From an uncultured Eubacteriales bacterium (lineage in GTDB: Bacteria > Bacillota > Clostridia > Oscillospirales > Acutalibacteraceae), in the NCBI GenBank assembly GCA_900316925.1, contig ONEU01000025.1, positions 1 through 17,082 of the forward strand: DNA of 17,082 nucleotides, written 5' to 3'. The position numbers and the translations under genes are program-made. The stretch's first letter is position 1, and each line of letters opens with the position of its first letter. Positions 1 to 6,367 of the stretch are shown here, piece by piece. Below the pieces are notes generated by a model. The model was not told the DNA's origin. It did no database searches and saw nothing but the letters and a program-made list of their open reading frames with translations.

Positions 1-915
1 GATGATGATATGATCACCATGAGCGAATGTGCCTGCGTGCTGCAGTATTCTCAGTCCGTGTTTGAGGGTCTCAAGGCCTATACCACCGAAAAGGGCGAGA
101 TCGTTGTCTTCCGTCCCGACCTCAATGCTGAACGTATGGCTACTTCCGCCAAAAGAATGGAAATGCCTGTGTTCCCGGAGGATAAATTCATCGATGCCGT
201 GGAGCAGGTTGTCCGTGCCAACAAGGCTTTTGTGCCCCCCTACGGCACCGGCGCTACCCTGTATCTGCGTCCCTTTATGTTTGGTATCAACCCCGTTATC
301 GGCGTAAAGCCCGCTGACGACTTCCAGTTCAGAATCTTCGCTACCCCCGTTGGCCCCTACTTCAAGGGCGGTGCTAAGCCCATTACCATCAAGGTCAGCG
401 ATCTGGACAGAGCTGCTCCTCACGGAACCGGTTACATCAAGGCCGGTCTGAACTACGCCATGAGTCTGCACGCTATTGTGACCGCTCATAAGGAAGGCTT
501 TGACGAGAATATGTATCTCGATGCCGGCACCAGAACCAAGGTCGAAGAGACCGGCGGTGCGAACTTCCTCTTCGTTACCAAGGACAACAAGGTGGTTACT
601 CCGAAGTCCAACAGCATTCTTCCCTCCATCACCAGACGTTCCCTCATGGTTGTCGCTAAGGATTACCTCGGCCTGGAGGTTGAAGAGCGTGAAGTGCACT
701 TTGACGAGGTCAAGGACTTTGCAGAGTGCGGTCTGTGCGGTACCGCTGCCGTGATCTCTCCCGTGGGCAAGATCAACGACCACGGCAAGGAAATCTGCTT
801 CCCCAGCGGTATGGAGAAGATGGGCCCCGTTACCCAGAAGCTCTACGATACCCTTACCGGTATCCAGATGGGCAGAATCGAAGCTCCCAAGGGCTGGATC
901 AGAGTCATCGACTAA
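1..915 (+). CDS. ilvE: Branched-chain amino acid aminotransferase, 5'-truncated by window edge
   Basis: PLP-dependent fold-type IV enzyme that interconverts valine, leucine and isoleucine with their 2-oxo acids using glutamate/2-oxoglutarate; cytosolic. The frame is open from base 1, so the start and roughly the first 35-50 residues of a usual 340-360 aa class II protein lie outside the window; the ATG at 10 is internal. Visible landmarks, counting from the Met at 10, are the SVFEGLKAY motif near residue 16, the PLP-binding lysine K144 in GTGYIKAGLNYA, the EETGGANFLFV stretch near 176, SILPSITRRSL near 200, and LCGTAAVISPVG near the C-terminus. These match the class II (eukaryote-like) branched-chain aminotransferases rather than D-amino acid transaminase or aminodeoxychorismate lyase. 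A terminator follows 17 bases after the stop, so it ends its own transcript. Family assignment is secure. Confidence 0.95.
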   Translation, partial: DDDMITMSECACVLQYSQSVFEGLKAYTTEKGEIVVFRPDLNAERMATSAKRMEMPVFPEDKFIDAVEQVVRANKAFVPPYGTGATLYLRPFMFGINPVIGVKPADDFQFRIFATPVGPYFKGGAKPITIKVSDLDRAAPHGTGYIKAGLNYAMSLHAIVTAHKEGFDENMYLDAGTRTKVEETGGANFLFVTKDNKVVTPKSNSILPSITRRSLMVVAKDYLGLEVEEREVHFDEVKDFAECGLCGTAAVISPVGKINDHGKEICFPSGMEKMGPVTQKLYDTLTGIQMGRIEAPKGWIRVID

Positions 916-932
916 TCATTCTGTACAAGCTG

Positions 933-965
933 ACAGGCTGCTGCATTTGCGGCGGCCTGTTTTTT
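933..965 (+). terminator. Intrinsic terminator of ilvE
   Basis: A 12-bp stem (933-944 with 949-960, two G-U type pairs) closes on the 4-base loop ATTT and is followed at once by a T run (961-965). It lies just after the ilvE stop. Confidence 0.85.
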
Positions 966-970
966 CATGC

Positions 971-1005
971 AAAAAAATCAGCCGTGTTCTGCAAAACACG
1001 GCTGA
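971..1005 (-). terminator. Intrinsic terminator of the fhs-tsaE-tsaB-rpiB operon
   Basis: A perfect 11-bp stem (978-988 with 995-1005, loop 989-994) is followed on the minus strand by seven Ts (971-977 on the plus strand). It sits 17 bases past the rpiB stop and back-to-back with the ilvE terminator, so the two convergent units are insulated from each other. Confidence 0.88.
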
Positions 1006-1022
1006 TGATGGATGCGATGCGG

Positions 1023-1472
1023 TTATATTTCCTCGCCGTTTTCAATGGCGGTGAGCAGGTCAACACGACGCTGGTGACGGCCGCCTTCAAACTCGGTGGA
1101 GAGGAAAATGTCAACCATCTTATTGGCGAGCTGCGGTGTGACAACATTCTGCCCCATACAGATCACATTTGCGTTATTGTGACGTCTGGTCATCTCTGCC
1201 AGCATTTCGTTGGTGCAGACCGCCGCACGCACGCCCTTCACCTTATTGGCAGCCATAGAGACGCCCAGACCGGTGGTGCAGCAGATGATACCGAAATCTG
1301 CTTCTCCCTTGGCAACCTTCGAGGCTGCCTGATAGGCAAATCTCGGATAGTCCACAGACTCCTTGGAGTAGCAGCCGCAATCCTCATACGTCACGCCCTT
1401 CTCATCCAAATGCTTCTTGATGGATTCTTTCAGCTCGAAAGCGCCGTGATCGGCAGCAATTACTAATTTCAT
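1023..1472 (-). CDS. rpiB: Ribose-5-phosphate isomerase B (RpiB/LacAB family)
   Basis: Interconverts ribose 5-phosphate and ribulose 5-phosphate in the non-oxidative pentose phosphate pathway; 149 aa, the usual RpiB size. The N-terminal IAADHG motif, ESVDYP, SMAANKV, the RRHNNANV segment and the FEGGRHQRRV phosphate-binding tail are all present. The active-site region reads ICCTTGLGVS where most RpiB proteins have ICGTGIGMS: the catalytic Cys aligns with the second Cys (residue 65), and the following Gly is replaced by Thr. Three ATG codons stand in tandem (1478, 1475, 1472). The third is preferred because AAGGGG lies 8 bases before it and because family members begin M-K-hydrophobic. It is 21 bases downstream of tsaB and is the last gene of the operon. 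LacA/LacB (galactose-6-phosphate isomerase subunits) are relatives, but no lac or tagatose genes are nearby. Confidence 0.93.
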   Translation of the reverse strand: MKLVIAADHGAFELKESIKKHLDEKGVTYEDCGCYSKESVDYPRFAYQAASKVAKGEADFGIICCTTGLGVSMAANKVKGVRAAVCTNEMLAEMTRRHNNANVICMGQNVVTPQLANKMVDIFLSTEFEGGRHQRRVDLLTAIENGEEI

Positions 1473-1493
1473 CATCATTTCCCCTTTTCTTGT

Positions 1494-2216
1494 TTATTGA
1501 TTTCCGTTATGGAAAGCCTGCTCCCTGGCTTTCCGCTCACGCTCCGCCTGCGGGAGACGTAAATACAGCGGCATCAGCTCATCAGAGGTACACAGACGGT
1601 TCTCCTCCGCCATGATCCGGGCAGCCCTGGCCGTTCCGTAAGCGTGCTGAAAACGGATTTGCGGCGGTGTAAGATACACAGTCGGCAGCTTCTCACAAAA
1701 GCTGCGGTAACACAGCTCGGCACCGTCACCTACCAGATAAATGCTGTTTTCTTCATAATAGGTCAGCTCGTCGGCGAGCTCATTAATGCTCAGCGCCCTG
1801 TCTTCGGTGATCCGCTCCACCCTGCCGTTGTCCAGCAGGAAAAGCGCGTTATACACCTGTGAGCAGCGGGCATCCATAACTGCGCAGACGATCCCTTCCT
1901 GATACGGCATCCCCTGCGCCATCGCTTCCAGGGTGGAAACGGATGCACAAGGCTTATTCAACGGCAGCGACAGCCCCTTCACAGAAGCAACACCGATGCG
2001 TACCCCCGTGAAGGAGCCCGGACCGGCATTGACGGCAAACACATCAATCTCATCAAGGGTCACACCGGTCGTCTGAAGCAGCGACTCCACCACCGGCATG
2101 AGTGTCTGGCTGTGAGTGGTCCTGGTATTCAGATAAAACTCTCCCAGCAAAAGATCGTCCCTGACTATGGCCGCCGATACCGGTGAAGCACTGGTGTCAA
2201 TGGCTAAGATATTCAT
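1494..2216 (-). CDS. tsaB: tRNA t6A37 modification scaffold protein TsaB
   Basis: Non-catalytic ASKHA-fold partner of TsaD and TsaE in making N6-threonylcarbamoyladenosine at position 37 of ANN-decoding tRNAs; cytosolic. The 240-aa product starts MNILAIDTSASPVSAAI (phosphate-1 loop of the fold) and carries the hallmark NAGPGSFTGVRIGV segment near residues 63-76; the length is normal for TsaB. The start at 2216 is chosen because it gives the canonical N-terminus and overlaps the tsaE stop as ATGA (translational coupling). The frame extends upstream, but that 35-residue extension overlaps tsaE and is polar and unlike the family. tsaE is immediately upstream. The catalytic TsaD is not in the window. 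Confidence 0.94.
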   Translation of the reverse strand: MNILAIDTSASPVSAAIVRDDLLLGEFYLNTRTTHSQTLMPVVESLLQTTGVTLDEIDVFAVNAGPGSFTGVRIGVASVKGLSLPLNKPCASVSTLEAMAQGMPYQEGIVCAVMDARCSQVYNALFLLDNGRVERITEDRALSINELADELTYYEENSIYLVGDGAELCYRSFCEKLPTVYLTPPQIRFQHAYGTARAARIMAEENRLCTSDELMPLYLRLPQAERERKAREQAFHNGNQ

Positions 2217-2632
2217 AGCTCCACCCCCTCGAGCGTGATCTCCCGCTCTGTCTCCGCGAGCGGTCTGATCGTGATCGTTATTCGTTCCGTCGGCAGATAG
2301 CTCTCGATATTCTCGCTCCATTCAATGACCAGGATCCCGTTGTCCAGGTAGTCAAAGAAGCCGGTGGAGTAGAGATCCTCGTAACTGCCGATCCGGTACA
2401 TATCAAAGTGATAAATGGGGTATTTCCCCTCGTATTCGTGCACCAGCGCAAAGGTGGGGCTCGAAACACCGTCCTCTACGCCAAGTCCCCGCGCAAGTCC
2501 CCGGGTGAAGGCTGTTTTGCCTGCCCCCAGTCCGCCGAACAGGGCAATGACTTCATTCCCCTTCAGTCCGGCAGCCAGCTTCATGGCAAGCTGCTCTGTC
2601 TGCTCCTCGGAGCTGCTGATGATTTTCTGCAA
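2213..2632 (-). CDS. tsaE: tRNA t6A37 biosynthesis ATPase TsaE
   Basis: P-loop ATPase that drives turnover of the TsaB-TsaD complex in t6A synthesis; 139 aa, slightly under the usual 150. Walker A GGLGAGKT is at residues 33-40, followed by SSPTF (57-61), the HFDMYRI strand and EWSENIESYLP near 104-114, all typical of TsaE (YjeE/YdiB). The start codon is TTG at 2632, preceded by GGAGAGG with a 5-base spacer; no in-frame ATG gives the N-terminal strand. The gap to the fhs stop is 14 bases and the stop overlaps the tsaB start, so tsaE sits in the middle of the operon and is probably translationally coupled to tsaB. Confidence 0.94.
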   Translation of the reverse strand: MQKIISSSEEQTEQLAMKLAAGLKGNEVIALFGGLGAGKTAFTRGLARGLGVEDGVSSPTFALVHEYEGKYPIYHFDMYRIGSYEDLYSTGFFDYLDNGILVIEWSENIESYLPTERITITIRPLAETEREITLEGVEL

Positions 2633-2646
2633 TGTAACCTCTCCAA

Positions 2647-4314
2647 TCAGAAAAGACCTGTGATTTTTCCGCTTGAATCGACATCGATTTTCTCGGCGGC
2701 AGGTACCTTCGGCAGTCCCGGCATGGTCATAATGTCACCGGTGTAGACAACAACAAAGCCTGCGCCGTTCGACAGTCTGACGTCACGCACGGTAATCCGG
2801 AAGTTTTCGGGCTTTCCAAGCAGGGTGGGATCATCGGAGAGAGAATACTGTGTCTTGGCAATGCACACCGGAAGTCCCTCCACGCCGAGCTTCTCGATCT
2901 CAGCTATTGCCTTCTCGGCAGCAGTCGTATAATTCACGCCGTCGGCACCATAGATCTTCGTTGCAACAGCCTCGACCTTCTCCTTGACAGAGAGCTCGTC
3001 CGGATAGAGTACACGGAAATCGGAGGCTTTTTCGGCAGCGGCAACCACTTTTTCTGCCAGCTCCCTGCCGCCTTCCCCGCCCCTGGAGAATACCTCGGAC
3101 AGAGCAAAATCAGCTCCCTGCTCCCGGCAGTAGTTTTCAATCAGTGAAAGCTCGGCATCGGTATCGGCGCCGAAGCGATTGATGGCAACAACAACCGGCA
3201 CCCCATATCGGTGCATATTGCTGATATGCACACCCAGATTGACAATACCCTTCTGCAAAGCCTCCAGGTTTTCCGAACCCAGCTCTGTCTTGGGGATACC
3301 GCCGTTGTATTTCAGGGCACGCACGGTAGCAACAAGTACCACTGCAGAAGGCCTGAGACCTGCCTTGCGGCACTTGATATCAAAGAATTTTTCAGCGCCA
3401 AGATCGGAGCCGAAGCCGGCCTCCGTCACACAGTAATCCGCGAGCTTCAGTCCCAGCTTTGTCGCACGGACGGAGTTGCAGCCGTGGGCAATATTCGCAA
3501 ACGGACCGCCGTGCATCAGAGCAGGCGTTCCCTCGAGTGTCTGTACAAGATTCGGCTTGATGGCATCCTTCAACAGGGCAGCCATTGCACCGTTGGCTTT
3601 CAGATCACGGGCGTAAACCGGACTGCCGTCAACGGAATATGCCACGAGAATACTGCCGAGACGTGCCTTGAGGTCGTCAATATCGGATGCAAGGCACAGA
3701 ATTGCCATTACTTCACTGGCAACCGTGATGATAAAGCCGTCCTCTCTGGGGACACCGTTGATGCGGCCGCCAAGACCGGCAACAATATGCCGCAGCTCAC
3801 GGTCGTTCATATCCAGGCAGCGCTTGATGAGGATCTTTCTGACGTCAATATGCAGCTCGTTGCCCTGCTGGATATGGTTGTCCAGCATTGCGCACAGCAG
3901 GTTATTGGCAGCGGTAATGGCGTGCATATCGCCCGTAAAATGCAGGTTGATATCCTCCATCGGGATCACCTGGGCATATCCGCCGCCGGCAGCTCCACCC
4001 TTGATGCCGAATACCGGTCCGAGTGACGGTTCTCTCAAGGCAATGATCGTCTTTTTGCCGATCCTGGTCAGGGCATCGCCCAGTCCTACCGAGGTAGTGG
4101 TCTTTCCCTCACCCGCAGGAGTCGGGTTGATGGCGGTGACAAGAATCAGCTTGCCGTCAGGCTGGTCTGCTGTCGCGGTAATCAGCTCCTCCGGGAGCTT
4201 TGCCTTGTACCTGCCGTAAAGCTCCAGCATATCCGGGCGGATACCGAGCTTTTCTGCAATCTCCACGATCGGCTGTGCCTGTGTCTGCTGGGCTATTTCG
4301 ATATCAGAAAGCAT
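2647..4314 (-). CDS. fhs: Formate-tetrahydrofolate ligase
   Basis: ATP-dependent ligation of formate to tetrahydrofolate, giving 10-formyl-THF for purine and formyl-Met synthesis (and for the Wood-Ljungdahl methyl branch in acetogens); cytosolic tetramer. The 555-aa length matches the ~556-aa family. The nucleotide-binding TPAGEGKT is at residues 65-72, followed by the signature REPSLGPVFGIKGGAAGGG region and INLHFTGD, and the C-terminus TMPGLPKVPAA is diagnostic. The start at 4314 follows AAAGGAGAG with a 7-base spacer; an in-frame ATG at 4347 lies inside a leader hairpin and would put this ribosome site inside the gene, so it is rejected. It is the first gene of the fhs-tsaE-tsaB-rpiB run. 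No other Wood-Ljungdahl genes are near, so a biosynthetic role is the safer inference. Confidence 0.97.
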   Translation of the reverse strand: MLSDIEIAQQTQAQPIVEIAEKLGIRPDMLELYGRYKAKLPEELITATADQPDGKLILVTAINPTPAGEGKTTTSVGLGDALTRIGKKTIIALREPSLGPVFGIKGGAAGGGYAQVIPMEDINLHFTGDMHAITAANNLLCAMLDNHIQQGNELHIDVRKILIKRCLDMNDRELRHIVAGLGGRINGVPREDGFIITVASEVMAILCLASDIDDLKARLGSILVAYSVDGSPVYARDLKANGAMAALLKDAIKPNLVQTLEGTPALMHGGPFANIAHGCNSVRATKLGLKLADYCVTEAGFGSDLGAEKFFDIKCRKAGLRPSAVVLVATVRALKYNGGIPKTELGSENLEALQKGIVNLGVHISNMHRYGVPVVVAINRFGADTDAELSLIENYCREQGADFALSEVFSRGGEGGRELAEKVVAAAEKASDFRVLYPDELSVKEKVEAVATKIYGADGVNYTTAAEKAIAEIEKLGVEGLPVCIAKTQYSLSDDPTLLGKPENFRITVRDVRLSNGAGFVVVYTGDIMTMPGLPKVPAAEKIDVDSSGKITGLF

Positions 4315-4340
4315 AGAAGTTCTCTCCTTTAAAAAATCGT

Positions 4341-4372
4341 GTCCCATCGGGACCTTTACATGATTACTCCTC
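4341..4372 (-). promoter_or_regulatory. fhs leader: SD + ATG-TAA start-stop and hairpin
   Basis: On the minus strand a good ribosome site GAGGAG (4367-4372) is followed after 5 bases by ATG and immediately by TAA (4361-4356). Directly downstream is the hairpin GTCCC-ATC-GGGAC (4341-4353 on the plus strand), then the real fhs ribosome site (about 4322-4330) and start (4314). A start-stop of this kind can hold a ribosome in the leader. That it regulates fhs is inference. Confidence 0.4.
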
Positions 4373-4587
4373 TTATTTTAACATAAATCAACACACTGTA
4401 CAACCATACAAATGGAGTTTTTCTCAGCATTTTTACCATATAATTGGTGCAACATTGTCTGTAAAGGGCTTTCTTGAAATTTTCTTTACAGTGAAAGTTC
4501 GATACCTTTACATCTATAGCACCGATTATTACTCGCCGTTCCGCAGAAGAGAATAGCCAACAGTTTTTAAAAAAAGACAAAAAAGAA

Positions 4588-4617
4588 TTGTCAATCCGGT
4601 CAATGATGTGGTATAAT
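4588..4617 (+). promoter_or_regulatory. Sigma-A type promoter of the sufC-sufB operon
   Basis: -35 TTGTCA (4588-4593), 18-base spacer, -10 TATAAT (4612-4617) with an extended -10 TG at 4609-4610. Predicted transcription starts near 4624, about 33 bases before the sufC start. Confidence 0.82.
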
Positions 4618-4656
4618 ATACAATTGACGAATCACTACGAATCACTTAGGAAAAGG

Positions 4657-5391
4657 ATGATAAAATTGCTCAGGCTTAAAAACATTTCATGGAGTACCCC
4701 CGAGGGCGTCTCTGTGCTCCAAAACCTTAATCTGACTGTGCCGGACGGTAAACTCATCGTCATCACCGGTCCTAACGGCGGCGGCAAAACGACTCTTGCA
4801 AAGATCATTGCCGGTATCTATCAACAAAACAGCGGCAGTATCTTCCTCAACGATACGGATATCTCCGGATTGAATATCACCGAGAGAGCAAAGCTCGGCA
4901 TCAGCTTTGCTTTCCAGCAGCCCGTAAGATTCAAGGGCATCACCGTGAGAAGGCTGATCGAATTGGCTGCCGGTCAGAAGCTCTCCAAAAACGAGCTCTG
5001 CGATATTATGAGCAAGGTCGGTCTGTGTGCGGAAGAATACATTAACCGTGAGGTGAACACCACCCTTTCCGGCGGCGAAATCAAACGTATTGAGATTGCC
5101 ACGGTTCTGGCGCGGCATTCTGTCCTGACGGTTTTTGACGAACCGGAGGCCGGTATCGACCTGTGGAGCTTTACCAACCTCATCAAAACCTTCGAGGGGA
5201 TCCGTTCCAATCTGAACGGTTCGATCGTGATCATCTCCCACCAGGAGAGGATCCTCAGAATTGCCGACGAGATCGTGGTGGTGGCTAACGGCAGCATCAA
5301 GACACAGGGTTCGGCCGAAAAAATGATGAAGGTGCTGTCCGAGGACAGAAGTATCTTCGGCAGATGTTCAAAGCAGGAGGCATTGTTCTGA
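4657..5391 (+). CDS. sufC: SufC-like Fe-S assembly ABC ATPase (SmsC type)
   Basis: Soluble ABC ATPase that works with a SufB/SufD-type scaffold in iron-sulfur cluster assembly. The 244-aa product has Walker A GPNGGGKT (38-45), Q-loop Gln in AFQQP (87-88), signature LSGGEIKR (137-144), Walker B LTVFDEPEAGID with D161/E162, and the switch His in ISHQ (H195). There are no membrane segments. FDEPEAGID and the partner gene downstream mark it as SufC rather than a transporter ATPase. The start at 4657 uses AGGA 5 bases upstream; TTG at 4666 is an alternative that would give MLRLKNISW. An upstream in-frame ATG would precede the transcription start and is rejected. The stop overlaps the next start (TGATG), indicating coupled translation. 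No cysteine desulfurase (SufS) or SufU/SufE is adjacent, as in minimal SUF-like systems. Confidence 0.9.
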   Translation: MIKLLRLKNISWSTPEGVSVLQNLNLTVPDGKLIVITGPNGGGKTTLAKIIAGIYQQNSGSIFLNDTDISGLNITERAKLGISFAFQQPVRFKGITVRRLIELAAGQKLSKNELCDIMSKVGLCAEEYINREVNTTLSGGEIKRIEIATVLARHSVLTVFDEPEAGIDLWSFTNLIKTFEGIRSNLNGSIVIISHQERILRIADEIVVVANGSIKTQGSAEKMMKVLSEDRSIFGRCSKQEALF

Positions 5392-6308
5392 TGAAAGAGA
5401 TTACAAAAGATCTGTTGCGTGAGATCTCGGACTGGAACGGAGAGTTCAAGGGCGCTTATAATCTCCGTGAGGACGGTATGTGCGCCGGCAGGGTTTCCAG
5501 TAAAAATATCAAAATTGAATCCAAGAAAGACCAGCCCGGTCTGGAGATTTTTGTCGCTCCGGGCACAAAGGATGAGACCGTCTCCATTCCCGCCTGTGTG
5601 ACGCACGGGGATGTGGACGACCTGGTGTATAATGATTTTTATATCGGTGAAGGCGCTGATGTGACCATCGTTGCAGGCTGCGGTATCCATACGGAAACCG
5701 GTGAACCGGCAAGACATAACGGTATCCATCGCTTCTTCCTGAAAAAGGATTCCAAGGTGAAATACCTGGAAAAGCATATCGGAAAGGGACACGGCACGGG
5801 TCTCCGCTCCATTGATCCCGTGACGGAGGCCGAACTGGAGGACGGTGCTGTTCTCGAAATGGATACGGCACAGATCGGCGGCGTGGACCGCACCACCAGG
5901 ATCACCTCCGCTAAGCTCGGCGCCGGTGCAAAGCTCCTCATCCGTGAGAGGATCCTGACGGAAATGGAACAAACCGCCAAAACCGATTTCAAAGTGGAGC
6001 TTAACGGAAAGGATTCCGGTGTGGACCTTATTTCCCGTTCTGTGGCAAGAGGCAATTCTCACCAGGAATATCATTCCGTCATTATCGGAAACGCCCCCTG
6101 CACGGGACACTCGGAATGTGACGCCATCATCTCCGAAAACGGTAAGGTGGATGCCGCTCCCGAGCTTCACGCCAGAGATAACGATGCCGCTCTGATCCAT
6201 GAAGCTGCTATCGGCAAGATTGCCGGTGAGCAGATTCTCAAGCTGCGGACACTCGGCATGACAGAGGAAGAAGCGGAGGCAACCATCATTGACGGCTTCC
6301 TGAGCTGA
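5391..6308 (+). CDS. sufB: SufB/SufD-like Fe-S cluster scaffold (SmsB type)
   Basis: Scaffold partner of the SufC-like ATPase; 305 aa, much shorter than E. coli SufB (~495) and close to the short SufBD proteins of archaea and Clostridia. The region up to ~residue 230 shows the repeated beta-strand pattern of the SufBD beta-helix. The C-terminal core HQEYHSVIIGNAPCTGHSEC (224-243) contains C237 and C243, and the IHEAAIGKI segment carries H270/E271, matching positions used for cluster assembly in SufB (Cys405 and His433/Glu434 region of E. coli). The tail GMTEEEAEATIIDGFL is typical of the family. The start at 5391 overlaps the sufC stop and has GCAGGAGG 10 bases upstream. A single SufB-like gene presumably forms a homodimer, replacing the SufB-SufD heterodimer (family knowledge, not shown here). 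Confidence 0.9.
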   Translation: MKEITKDLLREISDWNGEFKGAYNLREDGMCAGRVSSKNIKIESKKDQPGLEIFVAPGTKDETVSIPACVTHGDVDDLVYNDFYIGEGADVTIVAGCGIHTETGEPARHNGIHRFFLKKDSKVKYLEKHIGKGHGTGLRSIDPVTEAELEDGAVLEMDTAQIGGVDRTTRITSAKLGAGAKLLIRERILTEMEQTAKTDFKVELNGKDSGVDLISRSVARGNSHQEYHSVIIGNAPCTGHSECDAIISENGKVDAAPELHARDNDAALIHEAAIGKIAGEQILKLRTLGMTEEEAEATIIDGFLS

Positions 6309-6367
6309 TGACCGTGCGGCACACTGCGCGTATTTGTCCTTTTCTATACCTGAAAGGAGTAATTCCC

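Larger units (their letters stand above)
4315..4656. other. AT-rich divergent intergenic region between fhs and sufC
   Basis: These 342 bases hold the rightward promoter (4588-4617), the fhs leader with its start-stop element (4341-4372), and four copies of the heptamer CTTTACA: inside 4353-4361, 4484-4490 and 4505-4513 on the plus strand and 4460-4466 on the minus strand. The second and fourth form the inverted pair CTGTAAAG (4459-4466)/CTTTACAG (4484-4491). Base composition is clearly more AT-rich than the flanking genes. I could not place a convincing leftward promoter for fhs; TTTACA with TATATG 17 bases downstream on the minus strand (about 4466 to 4438) is a weak candidate. No THF-riboswitch consensus was recognised. 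Confidence 0.7.

Noticed and set aside
3211..4026. 271-codon plus-strand frame opposite fhs
   Set aside because: Fully inside a confident fhs gene on the other strand; no recognisable protein.
4356..4580. 74-codon minus-strand frame between fhs and sufC, ending at the ATG-TAA
   Set aside because: It starts at a TTG with no ribosome site, is Cys/Phe/Lys-rich from AT-rich DNA and matches no family. Only its last two codons (SD-ATG-TAA) are treated as a possible leader element.
4315..4656. THF riboswitch in front of fhs
   Set aside because: No stretch matched the conserved core of the known folate riboswitches by eye; only a small hairpin and the start-stop were seen. A covariance search would settle it.
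4974..6200. Long minus-strand open frame opposite sufC and sufB
   Set aside because: It overlaps two well-supported genes, crosses their junction and has no domain; it is an antisense shadow of GC-rich codon usage.
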